Shown here piece after piece: positions 53,710 through 64,000 of a stretch of 64,000 nt of DNA. The stretch's first letter is position 1. Each line of letters begins with the position of its first letter. The stretch covers positions 62,001-126,000 of the forward strand of contig JAAKBF010000368.1 of NCBI GenBank assembly GCA_012656075.1, read 5' to 3'. The DNA comes from Phytophthora hibernalis (taxonomy: Eukaryota > Oomycota > Peronosporomycetes > Peronosporales > Peronosporaceae). The position numbers and the translations under genes are program-made. Under the pieces are notes generated by a model. The model had not been told where the DNA came from. It saw only the letters and a program-made list of their open reading frames with translations, and searched no databases.

Positions 53710-55676
53710 ATGAGCCTGAACGATTTGAACCCCGCCAACACCAAGCGCGCGCGCGACAGCCATAAAGACGTTCAATCCCTTCCTATCCGCCGAGGGCACG
53801 AGCATGGAGCATGTCAAGGCGTTGATCGTTGTCGACCCAAGCCGCGCGGGTGGCATTCTAGTGACGCTGATGGACAAGTTCGGTGTGTACCTAGCATTCC
53901 ATGCAGGAGCGAAGGGGCTGCACTTGTCGCGCCACTCCGTCGCTCAATATTTCCGCCAATCGAAGTGCTGGCTCCTCGACGAGTACCCTGTTCAAGGTGG
54001 AGCTGTCGCCCGCCAGCTGCTAGGCTTGGGGCGTACCCTTGAACAACACTGCATCAAATGCGAGAGTGATGGATTTGTCAAGAAAGCGGTTGCATGCACG
54101 AAGGATGATCTCAAGAAGATGACAAGTTATCTGTATTCAACGGCCTGCTGTGCGTCAGACTACCAAGGTTCAGCACTGCTATGCCTATTGTAGTATCTCT
54201 TCGGGCGCGCTTCGGATCTGACCTTCGTCCGGAAGCAGCAGCTCACCATCGGTGCTGGTGGCGTGTTCTTCATCCGCTTCATCCGCGTGAAGACGTCAGA
54301 CGAGCAGACACTGTCGCTCTTTCCCGACGAAGACTTCATTACTTGCCCGCTGCTGGCGCTCGCTCTGGCCTTGATCATGCAGGAGTCGCCGTGCGCAGCG
54401 CTGCTCAATCACTTGCCAGTGCAGTCCAACGACGTCCCTGTTACTCGATCCCACTGCTTGAAGACAGCGGCGCCCTAAATTCTTCTCAGACGTCGAAGAG
54501 AAGCACGACCGTCCACACGACACCGACAGTCGGAGACCACGCTCTTGTCAACCGCTTGCTCGATCGTGTTGTTGGTCCAGCTGGAGTCGAAGAGCCCCTG
54601 ACCTCTCATTCGTTTTGACGTGGCGGCGCGCAGCATGCGAACGCGAGCTCAGAGCTGACGGCGCAGTGGATATTCGATCGCGGAGCCTGGAACTTGACCA
54701 CGACCAACAAAGCCTTCGCGTACGTCTTCAATACTCCGAAAGAAGACCATCAAGTAGCCAAGGTGCTGAGCGGGATGGCGCCAAAGCAAGCCTGTGTTCT
54801 TTCGTCACTGGAAGTCTTCGACGCGACTACACAAGAGGATATTAGAGAGGTTAGCCGCAAGCTCTTCAATTCGAGTCATGCGCTGGGTAACAAGGCCGTC
54901 AATGTCTGCGCTGCTGAGAGAGATGTGCTGACAGCAACTATCTTCCTCCACTACCCGTCGTTGATGAAGACCAACGCGCAGGCGCCTGCAATGAAGACGA
55001 TACAGCGATGCGTTGAAGCCTCTGGTTTGACGATGACGAGTCTGCTTGCTTGGTCACAGCAACTCACGAGGTCAAAAGCTCGAGCCAACAATCCACCGCA
55101 GAAGACCTGATGGAAGGAAACGTGAAGGCCAAAGTTGCGCTCGAACATCAGACTGCCTTGATTGAAAGGTTAATCGAGGTCAACCGTAGCCTCGAGGCTC
55201 GAGTCAAATCCCTAGAAGCTGCAAATACCAACACTGAAGCGAAATCATCAGCACATGTAGATCAAGCCAAGCGACCAAGAGATGAAGATGAAATCGTACC
55301 GGTGAAGCGCCGACACCGTTCAAAGACGATACCACTTATGGAAACCTGGTTCGCGTGGTTCACTGCCGTTCAGCGCGGATGGCTAAGCACGGACAAGCAC
55401 AAGAAATCAGATGCCAAGCAGCTTGTGGCCTTCATGAAGCTCTTCATCGAAGACGGATACACGCTCGACGAGTCATCGCCCAGCTACAAGGATAATGTCC
55501 GTCAGCTCGGAGAGTTAGCGTCAAGCAAAGTCACTGCGTACCTTGGCGCGCGAGACGTACCGTCAAAGGGATCCAACGCTGTACTCAAGGCGCTTAGGCA
55601 GCTGCATCGCGAGGGAAGCCTCAACGACCCATCAACTGACGGTCGGAGACGTGACGATATGGATAGAAGCGAGTAG
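53710..55676 (+). mobile_element. Crypton element: tyrosine recombinase + GCR1-like domain
   Basis: ATG at 53710 (MSLNDLNPANTKRARD). After a frame change, MEHVKALIVVDPSRAGG begins the N-terminal domain. The catalytic domain has the first Arg in FGRASDLTFVRK, then FIRFIRVKTSDEQTLSLFPD, then TSHSF-stop-RGGAQHA (HxxR region) and WIFDRGAWNLT with the Tyr in KAFAYVFNT. The last part (55050-55676) has a coiled coil and TIPLMETWFAWFTAVQRGW, a GCR1_C-like DNA-binding domain as in fungal and oomycete Cryptons. Damage: TAG at 54191-54193, where Trp is expected; TGA at 54616-54618 exactly at the catalytic Arg of HxxR; frame changes near 53790, 54475 and 55080. Cryptons move as circular DNA without terminal inverted repeats, and none are seen. 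Confidence 0.85.
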
Positions 55677-56948
55677 GTAGAGTATTTACAGCTTACTAGT
55701 ACAGAGTTCCCGGCAAAGTGACAAAGGTGGGACCAATAAATTCTGCCAGGTTAAAAGATTTCCAAACGGATTTGTAGTGTGGTAGAGCAAGGCTTTAAGA
55801 CAACTGTACTAAATTTGAAGGTTAAATAACATATTGCGTTTCTCCCTATACCGGGAAGCTCTGTTTTTAATTTTCCTTACAAACCAAGCGTCAAACCATC
55901 GAGCGGAGTGAATCAATACATGCATCATAATACTGGGAGGACAACTTTAGCTGGCTGAACAGCCTAACCAATTATTTGGTGGGCCCCCAGGGTTTAAAAT
56001 AAATAATAATAAAAAAAAAAAAAATAGGCGAGTGTCGCCTGAGTCCATATGTCACCGATTGTGACTACGGTCACACACAATAATTTATGTATCTTGTGGA
56101 TGGTGGTGTTCCGAGTGTTGTTGGGCGAAGAAGCTCCATCTACCTTGTTTGACAGTGCGCTACATGTATCTTCGTTAAACGAGTCACGCATTCGCTTTGG
56201 CCCGAGTAGGTATTAATAAGATGTAGATTTGGAAAGGCGCCAAGGTTACGATTCTCAGGACATGCTCCACAAGCTATACTTGCGCATTCACCATTACCTG
56301 CTCGGGTTGTACCCGGTGTGAACGGGACGCTGTATCCGTACATGGTGCTGCTAGGCTTCTCGGATGTGTTTGCAAACGCGTTTTCTCTCGCAAAGACTAC
56401 AAGATGCAAATGCACCGGTAGGCTACCCAATTAAATTCACCGAGGCGCGAGCTTAAGTAAAAAAGAATCTTAGTCAACTGTCCTCCCAGCCTAATGTTAC
56501 GCCTCTAGTTAGCACATGTATTTTTTGGTTGGCTCAAGATACACAACCCCACTTAAATCCCGGTAGACTATTGTAATAACTGTAGTCATATTACAAAAGA
56601 ATATGCGCCACGTGTGTGCTTTGCGTCTTTTGATAAGTCGTACGTCATAAGACATTAAAAATTCAAGGATAGCACTTATTTTACAAAGGAGCGCGAAATT
56701 ATCAAGTATGCCTTGCTCCACCCACTACATGTAGCATAGCGAAACAAGTATGAGAAAAATACATTATTGATTTAGCAACATTAAAACGCGTTAGCAAAGA
56801 ATTGATCAGAGGCCGCAAAGATTTTGTACCACACAAGAAGACCATCCAAACAGCGGCGCGACTTGTAGCACTCTATCTGTGTTGAATTTGAGGGGGTAGT
56901 GCGCCTTCAGCCATTTCAAAATCTCGAGATGGCCGAATGTAATTGGTA
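55677..56948. other. No gene recognised
   Basis: A/T-rich, with an A run near 56009-56025. Short frames without motifs. Confidence 0.5.
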
Positions 56949-57150
56949 TACCGGTGCTCGTGTGACCGGACGATTAAGCTGTTTGGGGGCCGCGGGTCGG
57001 CACCGATATTGTATCGGAATACCGGTACCAGTGTGACCGACGATTAAGCTGTTTGGGGGCCGTGGTCGGCACCGATATTGTATCGGAATATTACCGGTGC
57101 CAGTGTGACCAGACAAATAAACCGTTTGGGGGTCGTGGATGACACCGATA
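56949..57150. repeat. Three tandem ~71-bp units
   Basis: Units begin with 'accggtgctcgtgtgacc' (56950), 'accggtaccagtgtgacc' (57021) and 'accggtgccagtgtgacc' (57093), each followed by 'gtttgggggccgtgg.cggcaccgata'. Palindromic ACCGGT at each start. Divergence is low. Confidence 0.8.
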
Positions 57151-58663
57151 CCATATGGTATGTCATTCGCTATACCGAGGGCCCGTACAATTAATCCTAG
57201 TTGGGCTGTGCTATTAAGCACTTCGTTGCTTACTATCTTAGTATAAAAGGCTTTCATATAAGTTACTTCGAAGTTCCTCTGTGATTCACCAAGTTGGTGG
57301 TACAGTACCGGTAAAATGTCTATGGTAGTTTGATTACGCTTGGGGTGACACCCGATTATATCCCAACCGTCATCGTAGACGTTGTCGAAATAAATGGACT
57401 AACTAAAGTTTTATCTTGGAATAAACATGTATTGTGACGTTTGAGCAGGCCTCCTACCTGTAAAACATCGCCCACACGGTTGGGGCGAGCTTTCACGCTG
57501 CTGTGCATTGATTTATTCATGGCTTACAGTATACGTCGGGGATTCTTGCATTGAAATATACCCTCCTGTACGAGGTTCGTGCGGATTGGGTTCTTTCGTG
57601 GCCCTTTTGCTATCAAAATATGTTAATGGGTTACCTCGACGTATTATTTGTGTAATACATAGTTGGTAATGCCACACATATATTATTAATACCATGCATT
57701 GTTGTTTGAGAGTGACTACTATTACAAACTGAAATATTGTGTTTTGCAGACTGGTTTGCGGGCTGTTGGCCCGCCGGATTCGCAGTTTGGTATTTTCTTG
57801 GTACTGAGTAATCTTAGTTATCGTGTTACTACAGTTGCCGGGTTTGTCGAATTTTGTGTTTAGGGAATGGTATTAATAGTAAAAACGACACTAAAACAAT
57901 ACAAATATAAATATTAAAGTACTATTGATAATATTTTTAATAGAAACCACAGGTGTTGTCAATAGTAATGCTACTGAAACCGGTTCATTTTATTTATCTC
58001 AGATAAATATCCCTATGTGATGCAGGCATGGCCACGATGATGTCCATCACCATTTTGCGATAGTAGACGGCGGGGCGTGATAATTGCGAAGACAAGCTCG
58101 AAAATCTTGAATAAGTGAGTAAACTCGAGAAATTTGTAGCTATCGTGCCGCAGGAGAACTCAGTGATGCAGACGACCGTCTGCATGCTCTCGCCGAAGTT
58201 GTTGAAACAGCGACATCGGCTGGTGCTGATGCTGTCACTAGTGCTGGCGATGGTGTCGTTGCCCGATTCAGTGTTTTCTCTTGTCCCAAGCTTCTTTGCA
58301 GCAGTTCTTACGAGCTGCGAATAAAATGTCCCTCCGTTTTATGGCCTAGTGTATAGTGGACAAAGTAGTACATCAGTTGTATTAAAGCAGTACATCTAAA
58401 TGAGTGGCTCCCATGTGGACAGATCAGATTAGACATGGATTCAGTATGCAGATAGTTAGCAGTAGTTAGAACTACAACAGTGTTCTTAATATAAATCAGT
58501 TTAACTCTAACCCGGACTTTCGCAAGTCAATTGGTATTATATTGGACAGGAAGGCCAGGCCTTTCCAAGCTTACAGCAGGAACACCAGGCGTCTGTTGTG
58601 GTTAGCGCGTTAACGCTTCCTCTAAAGCTAAGGTGCATGTGACCCCGTCACACCTGGTAGCAC
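57151..58663. other. No gene; probable 5' LTR of the gypsy element at its end
   Basis: AT-rich sequence. The end near 58650 (...CCCCGTCACA followed by CC and TGGTAGCACTTG) fits an LTR end (CA) plus a TGG-starting primer-binding site, but without the second LTR in the window this cannot be confirmed. Confidence 0.3.
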
Positions 58664-58717
58664 TTGAAGTCAATCCCGCGACCGGCGCGGACTACTACAA
58701 TCAAGATCTCTCTGAGC

Positions 58718-59777
58718 ATGGACGACTCAGGGAGCCGGCTGCCGTCTCGACAGGACTTTCCTCACCTTTCAGATGCCCACTGGGCTACGCTGGAGAAGAT
58801 GGTTAGTCTCCTGGGTGAGGCAGCATTCGCTGGATTCCCCAACCTGCCTGCGGAGCAGCATAGGACTCGCGTGGAACGCTTCGACAAGTACAAACCGTCG
58901 CTGGTTGCCCACGTGAGGACTGCGGCGCAGGAAGCTGCTCGCGAGACAATGCGAACTGAGGCACAGTGTGCGGCGCAGGAGATCCCTCCGGGTGCTTCTC
59001 CGTACGATGCGCGACCAGGAACAACGAAGCCCGCCGAGATGTCGGTGCCGACATTTGACGGCAAAGAAGCAGACAGGCTGGTCTTCTCGATTCGAAAGAT
59101 CGAGATAGCGCTGAGCGCTAGACAAATCTACGAGTCCAGGGCCACAGTCGCATTCGCGCTTTCCAATCAAAGAGGGCATGCGCGGGCATGGGCGATGGCA
59201 CGAGACTTCGTCTCCGCGGTATTTCACCTCGTGGGCATTCATGAAACAAGAGCTGCGTTCGACTTTCCACTTGACCAATGTGGCTTACCGCTATTGGTCG
59301 CTTTTTGCGCTGTAAGTAAGGAACGCGTACGCTTCAAGACTACGTCATGGAGTTACAGAACCTCAAAGCCGCTATGGCGGGCGCTCCCTCTCTGAGGACG
59401 TCGAAGTGACGGTCTTGATGGACGGCGTTCGGCCGGGTCAGGTCCGGACGGAGCTCTTCCACAGACAACCGACGTCTTTCAACGATTCTGTGCACGTCAT
59501 CATGCTGGAAAATCGTTGCGTGCACTCGGCGCAGGGGTATGCGGGCCGCACGGACACGGTCAACGACGGTCCCACTTCCATGGAGACCTCGTCGGCTGAG
59601 TCAGCCCGACCGCAGCGTAACCAACGCGCGAATGGTCATTGCTTTAGATACAATCACCTTGGTCACTTCCGTCGGAACTGTCCAACGAGCCCGTGGAAGG
59701 TAGGCAAGGCCAAGGCGGCTCTGCTGTCCCTTAATATGATTGAATCTGTGGGGTCGGAAAACGGCGACTCCCAGTAG
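58718..59777 (+). pseudogene. Gypsy gag with altered zinc knuckle
   Basis: Starts near MDDSGSRLPSRQDFPH (ATG about 58718). The capsid-like part includes MSVPTFDGKEADRLVF and, after a frame break near 59250-59350, ELQNLKAAMAG and VLMDGVRPGQVRTELF. The zinc knuckle at about 59635 reads CFRYNHLGHFRRNC: the second Cys of C-x2-C-x4-H-x4-C has become Tyr. Ends at 59775-59777. Confidence 0.7.
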
Positions 59778-62700
59778 GTGCGGTACGCCCTGGTGGGAGA
59801 CTTCGCTCCTCCTCGAGGTCGGTCGCGCTACCACCTCCGCTCCTAGAGAGCAAGTCCCAGGGACGACACTATTATGTCTCTCCGTGGCCGACGCGCGGTC
59901 TAACCTCGCGGTCGTCACTGCCAGCGTAAAGGGTACGACGAACCGGTGGCGATCCTGATTGATTCAGGAGCGTCCTAAAATTTCGCGACGAAGTCCAATG
60001 TGACCAGGAACAGTGCATTGTATGCTAGTGCTTTTGAAGCATCTAAGAACAATACCAATGTATCTGTTCGCCTGGCGACTGGGTCCTTAGTGTCTACGCG
60101 GAAGGTTCTTCTATCGTTGAACGTCAAGTGGGACGACTTCGACTCGAGCGAGCCGTTCATTGTCCTTGACGTGAATGATCGGTACGATATTATCCTCGGC
60201 ATGCATTGGTTGGCAAAACACGAGCCTTGGATTGACTGGAGAAGTCGCACCATCGGTGCTAGTCACAAGCCCCGCGCGGGCGGGTCATGTCCCCTCCTCT
60301 TCCCAGGACGGGTTTGTGCACGAGCATCGCATGCCACGCATGCCACGCGGCGAACGCACTTCGTAGGAATTACGGAAATACTCGAACTGTCTACGGCGTT
60401 GCCGTCCGCGTGCCCTGCATCTTCGAGAGCTCAAGAGCCTTCGGTGGATGCGGGAGAATGTACGGAGGTTCCGTGTGTGTCTCACGATGAGGCTCACGGA
60501 TCTCTCAAGATCGAGGCGTCGCTCAGGCCCGTGGAGCCGGTGATAGACAAGTCGCTGGAGCAAGACGCTCAGGCTGGGTCAGCCTCTGCAAGATCACACC
60601 GCGGTGCGGTCCCTTCGGGCAAGATGACCACACCAGTGGTGTTAGATATTCACACTGGAGAACGCAAGAAAGGCGTGAATCTGACTCCCCTGCCTACCGT
60701 AGCGGAGCTACTCGAGCTGGAAGAGCTCTCATATGTGGAATTTTTGGATTCACTGAAGGCGGGCGAGTTCGAGGAGATGTTTTGCTTCCACCGCGAACAC
60801 GACTCGGTCGAGCTGAACACCTCTTTAAGATGAGTGGTCCTCGTTGAGGCAGAAAAGGTATGACGCAGCCATCCTGAAGAACCCGTCGGGCCCGTACTAC
60901 CCTCTCCTGATCGAGTTCTCGGATGTCGTCAGCGACGATCACCGTCGGTGTTGCCTCCGGATAGGGGGTCGGCACGAAATCGACCTGGTGCCGGGCACCA
61001 AGTACTGCACTACTTGCCAGTGACCACTACCAAAGGAGAAAATCGACGTAATCGACGCCTTCTTCGCAGCTAAGTATGCTGCGGGCATGGTGCGCGAGTC
61101 GAAGTCGCCGCACTCGTCCCCGATGTTTTGCGTAATAAAACCCAACGGGAAGTAGCGCATGGTGCACGCATTCAACCAGTTGAATGCAGCGACGATACCG
61201 GCGTCCACGCCAATCCCTCGGAGGGACGTGTTGCAGAACACCATGACAGGATGCACTATCTTCAGCGCACTCGACATGGTCGACGGCTATTATCAGCTGC
61301 TGATGCACGAGCCCGACGTCCCCTCACAGCGGTGAGTACTCCCAGTGGGATGTTGTGGGAATGGCTTGTGATGCCCCAGGGCTGTCAAACGCACTGACCA
61401 CGTTCAATCGTCTGGTGACGCAACTTTTTCGGTCGATGCGAGCGTTCGCACAGACATACTTCGACTATATCTTCGTGCACAGTGGTGCGTCGGAAAACAA
61501 TACGACCGTCGAGGCTCACATCGAACCCCTCCGGGAGGGGTCGATGTGCATGCGCGAGAATCGCTTGTATGCGAACATCAACAAGTGCAGCCGAAGAAAT
61601 TCCGTCTTGGGATGTTTCCTTGGCAAGGACGGCATCTGCGCGGATCCGTAGAAGGTGTGCGCGATCACGCAGTTGCCGGTTCCCGTATCCCAGAAGGACC
61701 TACGCAAGTGGCTTGGCTTAGCCAACTACTTGCACAAGTACAGTGCCAATTTATGCCGAGATGGCGCGGCCATTGACTAACCTCCAGGAGAAGGACACAA
61801 AATGGTCGTGGAACGACGAGGCTCAGCAAGTTTTGGTTCTATCAAAAGAAGCCTGCAGAGCGCTACAATCTTTACTTTGCCTGACGATGATCGCCCGTTT
61901 AGTGTGGTATGCGATGCATCGGACTTCGCCATTGGCTGTTCGCTTCTGCAAGTCGATGCGGATGGCAGAGAGCGAGTGGTCTCGTTCCAGTCGCGCCAAC
62001 TAAAGGCGGCAGAGAAGAGCTACCCTGTCCATCGACAAGGAACTTCTCGCTATGAAGTACGCGCTGGTGAAGCTTCGGGTACATCTGCTTGGCAGTAAAT
62101 CCTTTGTGATCTACACAAATCATGCATCCTTGCGGACTGCGACGTCGTCGGCTCATCTCCCCCACGCATGGCGCGGTGGCTCTCCTTCTTCGCGGAGTAT
62201 AACTTCACGGTGGAGTACAAGCCAGGAAAGCAGAAAGTCCTCTCGGACGCACTTCCTGACGTCCGGACTACGAGCTGACGCACGTTGAGTTCCTCGACTC
62301 CCCGCTCTATGAGTTTCTGCGAGAGGCGTACGCCGAAGACGAAGATCTACCTGATCTCGTTAAGGCATTTCGGTACGCCGAAGGCAGCGGTGAAGATAAC
62401 TGCGCGGCAGCGCTCGAGGTTGCACCGCTACTCTCTGGTCGAAGGTCTTCTCTATTACCAAATTGATGAAGGTGTGACGGCGCCGCAAGCGTCTCAACTC
62501 TTTGTCGATCATGTCTTTCGCCACAATGGCCTTCCGGAGGCGTTCGTGAGTGATTGGGATCCCGCTTCGTCGTCACACTTCTGGAAACACTTGTTCCGTC
62601 TTCTCGGAACGAGATTGACAGGTCCACGGCGGACCATCTGCAGACAGACGGTCAAACCGAGCGGGTGAACCGCGTGTTAGACGATGTGTTGCGCGGCGTC

Positions 62701-63799
62701 TGCGCCGAACCCCCACAAAGTGGAGCACGCTGCTGCCGCAGGTGGAGTTCGCGCTGAACAATGATGTGCATTCGTCGACGGGTTTTACCCCATTCTACGT
62801 TAACGGTCTACTCCATCCGCGTACGCCGCTGTCGTTACCTACGGCTTCTAATTTGGGTAGGAGAGAGGCTGATGCCGAAGATCCGAGGGGCTTTAAAGGC
62901 CTGCGTCCGTCCGTCAAACGGAACCTGTTGGCGTTCATCGAGACTGGTCAAGCCGTAAGGCAACGTGTCCGGGACGCTTTTGATGCTGCTCAAGACACAC
63001 AGAAGTAAAACAGTGATCGCCAAGGGCGGAGGAACGTGAACGTGTTCAAACTTGGGGACCAGGTACTATTAAACGCTAATAATCTCCCTACACTACGGTG
63101 GGCAGCCCGAAGCTCCGTCCAAGGTTTGTGGGTCCGTTCACGGCCATTGGGGTCCATGGCAACGCGTACACGTTGGACCTGCCGTCGGCTATGGCCACGC
63201 ACCCGACGTTCTACGTGGGTCTTTTCAAGCCGTATCACCAGGCCGAGGCGAATTACTCTGAGAGTCCGACGAATTCGCGAAGTGGCGAAACGCGCTCGCC
63301 ATCATCTGCATCATATCCTGCGGAGGAACCGCCGCAGCAGGAGAAGCAGCCGCAGGTGATGGAGCAGTCGAAGGAGCACGGCTCTCTAACGCATCGGCGC
63401 GAGAGTAGAGGTCGCAGAGCCAACCAAAGTGCTTTTGAAACTCAGCACGGTGATTCGCGGCAGCCCTATCGCTCTACGAGCATCGATAGAGCGTGTGCCG
63501 AAGATCCTCGTTCAGGTGATTGAGGTGCGCTGGCGGTCACCAGCACGATGCTCCAGCTGAGCCACGCTTGGAGCCAAGTGGTTCATAGTCGACTCAATGG
63601 AGTGCAGAGACCCTCGCAGGGCCACTACGTCAGTCCGCTGGGACCCCAAGAGCCGCTGGCAACCCTCCACGGCCGTCACGAGCTTCGTTTGATCCGAAAC
63701 AGGCGCTGGAGCGCGCGACGCCGACGCCTGACTCGGAGCGTCCCGATCTGTCGAAGCGTCCGTCGCGCCCCATCCCCACTGATTGGTAATGCGAGCGCT

Positions 63800-63970
63800 C
63801 TCTACTTCCATGTAGAGAGGATACTGATGCGACGCGGGTGTAGCGGCCACTACCAATACTGGGTGAAGTGGCGTGGCTATCAAGAGGCTCAAAGCACGTG
63901 GAAGGCTGGTAGCCGTCTCTCGGAAGACGGCGCCGACATCGTGCCCACTTATGACCTCTCCCTTGGAACC
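63800..63970 (+). other. Chromodomain at the end of the gypsy pol
   Basis: YFHVERILMRR, then HYQYWVKWRGYQEAQSTWK, and LSEDGADIVPTYD match the chromodomain pattern (VExIL, YxVKWxGY, TWxP, Y). It places the element among chromoviruses, whose integrase targets chromatin. The opposite strand is open here as well (63997-63512). Confidence 0.8.
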
Positions 63971-64000
63971 GGTCGGCGCTAACCTCGCCAAGAACACTGA

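Larger units (their letters stand above)
58664..63997 (+). mobile_element. Ty3/gypsy chromovirus, full-length but decayed
   Basis: Order as in chromoviruses. Gag 58700-59775 (detail below). Protease near 59950 (AILIDSGAS, then TAA, NFATKSNV). Reverse transcriptase about 60880-61640: FSALDMVDGYYQLLM, LWEWLVMPQG, and FDYIFVHS where the active site should be FDDIF. RNase H 61890-62230: PFSVVCDASDFAIGCSLLQ, AMKYALVKLRVHLLG. Integrase 62500-63010: FVSDWDP, TDGQTERVNRVLDDVL with the catalytic Glu retained, EFALNNDVHSSTGFTP. SH3-like tail 63040-63250: VFKLGDQVLLNA, RPRFVGPFTAIG, THPTFYVGLFKPY. Chromodomain 63800-63970. Many stops and frame breaks; the element continues beyond the window edge. Confidence 0.88.

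Noticed and set aside
55930..56500. Possible transposon with ends CTGGGAGGACA
   Set aside because: Only about 11 bases match in inverted orientation and no target duplication was seen.
1..64000. CRISPR array or bacterial operon
   Set aside because: No regularly spaced short repeats with unique spacers; the genes, introns and promoters are eukaryotic.

Overview
The window looks like accessory, transposon-rich sequence from an oomycete, most likely a Phytophthora-type plant pathogen. Supporting evidence: three RxLR-type secreted effector genes or remnants, an oomycete-style bZIP whose basic region reads CRANQARYR, a SWEET transporter, a cytoplasmic-type ankyrin protein, matches to the oomycete initiator plus CAATTT core promoter, short (62-81 bp) spliceosomal introns, and piggyBac, Crypton, Tc1/mariner, LINE and Ty3/gypsy elements of the kinds common in these genomes. 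No bacterial operon, tRNA, rRNA or CRISPR array was seen.

Layout. 1-3.95 kb: ~168-bp ankyrin-like repeat units whose first 545 bp recur inverted at 3327-3871, with a decayed SANT+DOT1 methyltransferase gene between them. 4.7-8.0 kb: broken piggyBac transposase. 9-19.8 kb: a direct segmental duplication (about 8990-13010 and 15890-19765) carrying an unrecognised four-exon gene on the minus strand; the gene bodies are almost identical although their flanks are clearly diverged. 20.2-23.2 kb: a DUF7869-like transposase and a Tc1/mariner transposase. 24.1-26.0 kb: three TA-flanked inverted-repeat elements, one nested in another. 26.2-30.1 kb: two host genes (Old Yellow Enzyme and ankyrin-repeat protein). 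30.8-33.7 kb: two RxLR effector genes. 35.7-36.1 kb: divergent histone H4-like gene. 36.2-44.1 kb: LINE remnant, then a fold-back Ty3/gypsy fragment followed by an antisense ORF and a divergent membrane-protein ORF. 45.0-51.8 kb: coiled-coil/START-like gene, bZIP gene, intact SWEET gene and a decayed SWEET copy. 52.7-55.7 kb: third RxLR remnant and a Crypton tyrosine-recombinase element. 58.6 kb to the edge: a decayed Ty3/gypsy chromovirus.

Only the bZIP and SWEET genes are fully open without repair. OYE, ankyrin, the first two effectors and the START-like gene each have one apparent small-indel frame break, several of them in homopolymer or dinucleotide runs. Most breaks behave as loss of a single base, so consensus error is a serious alternative to true pseudogenization. 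Introns, promoters and functions are read by eye and were not computed.
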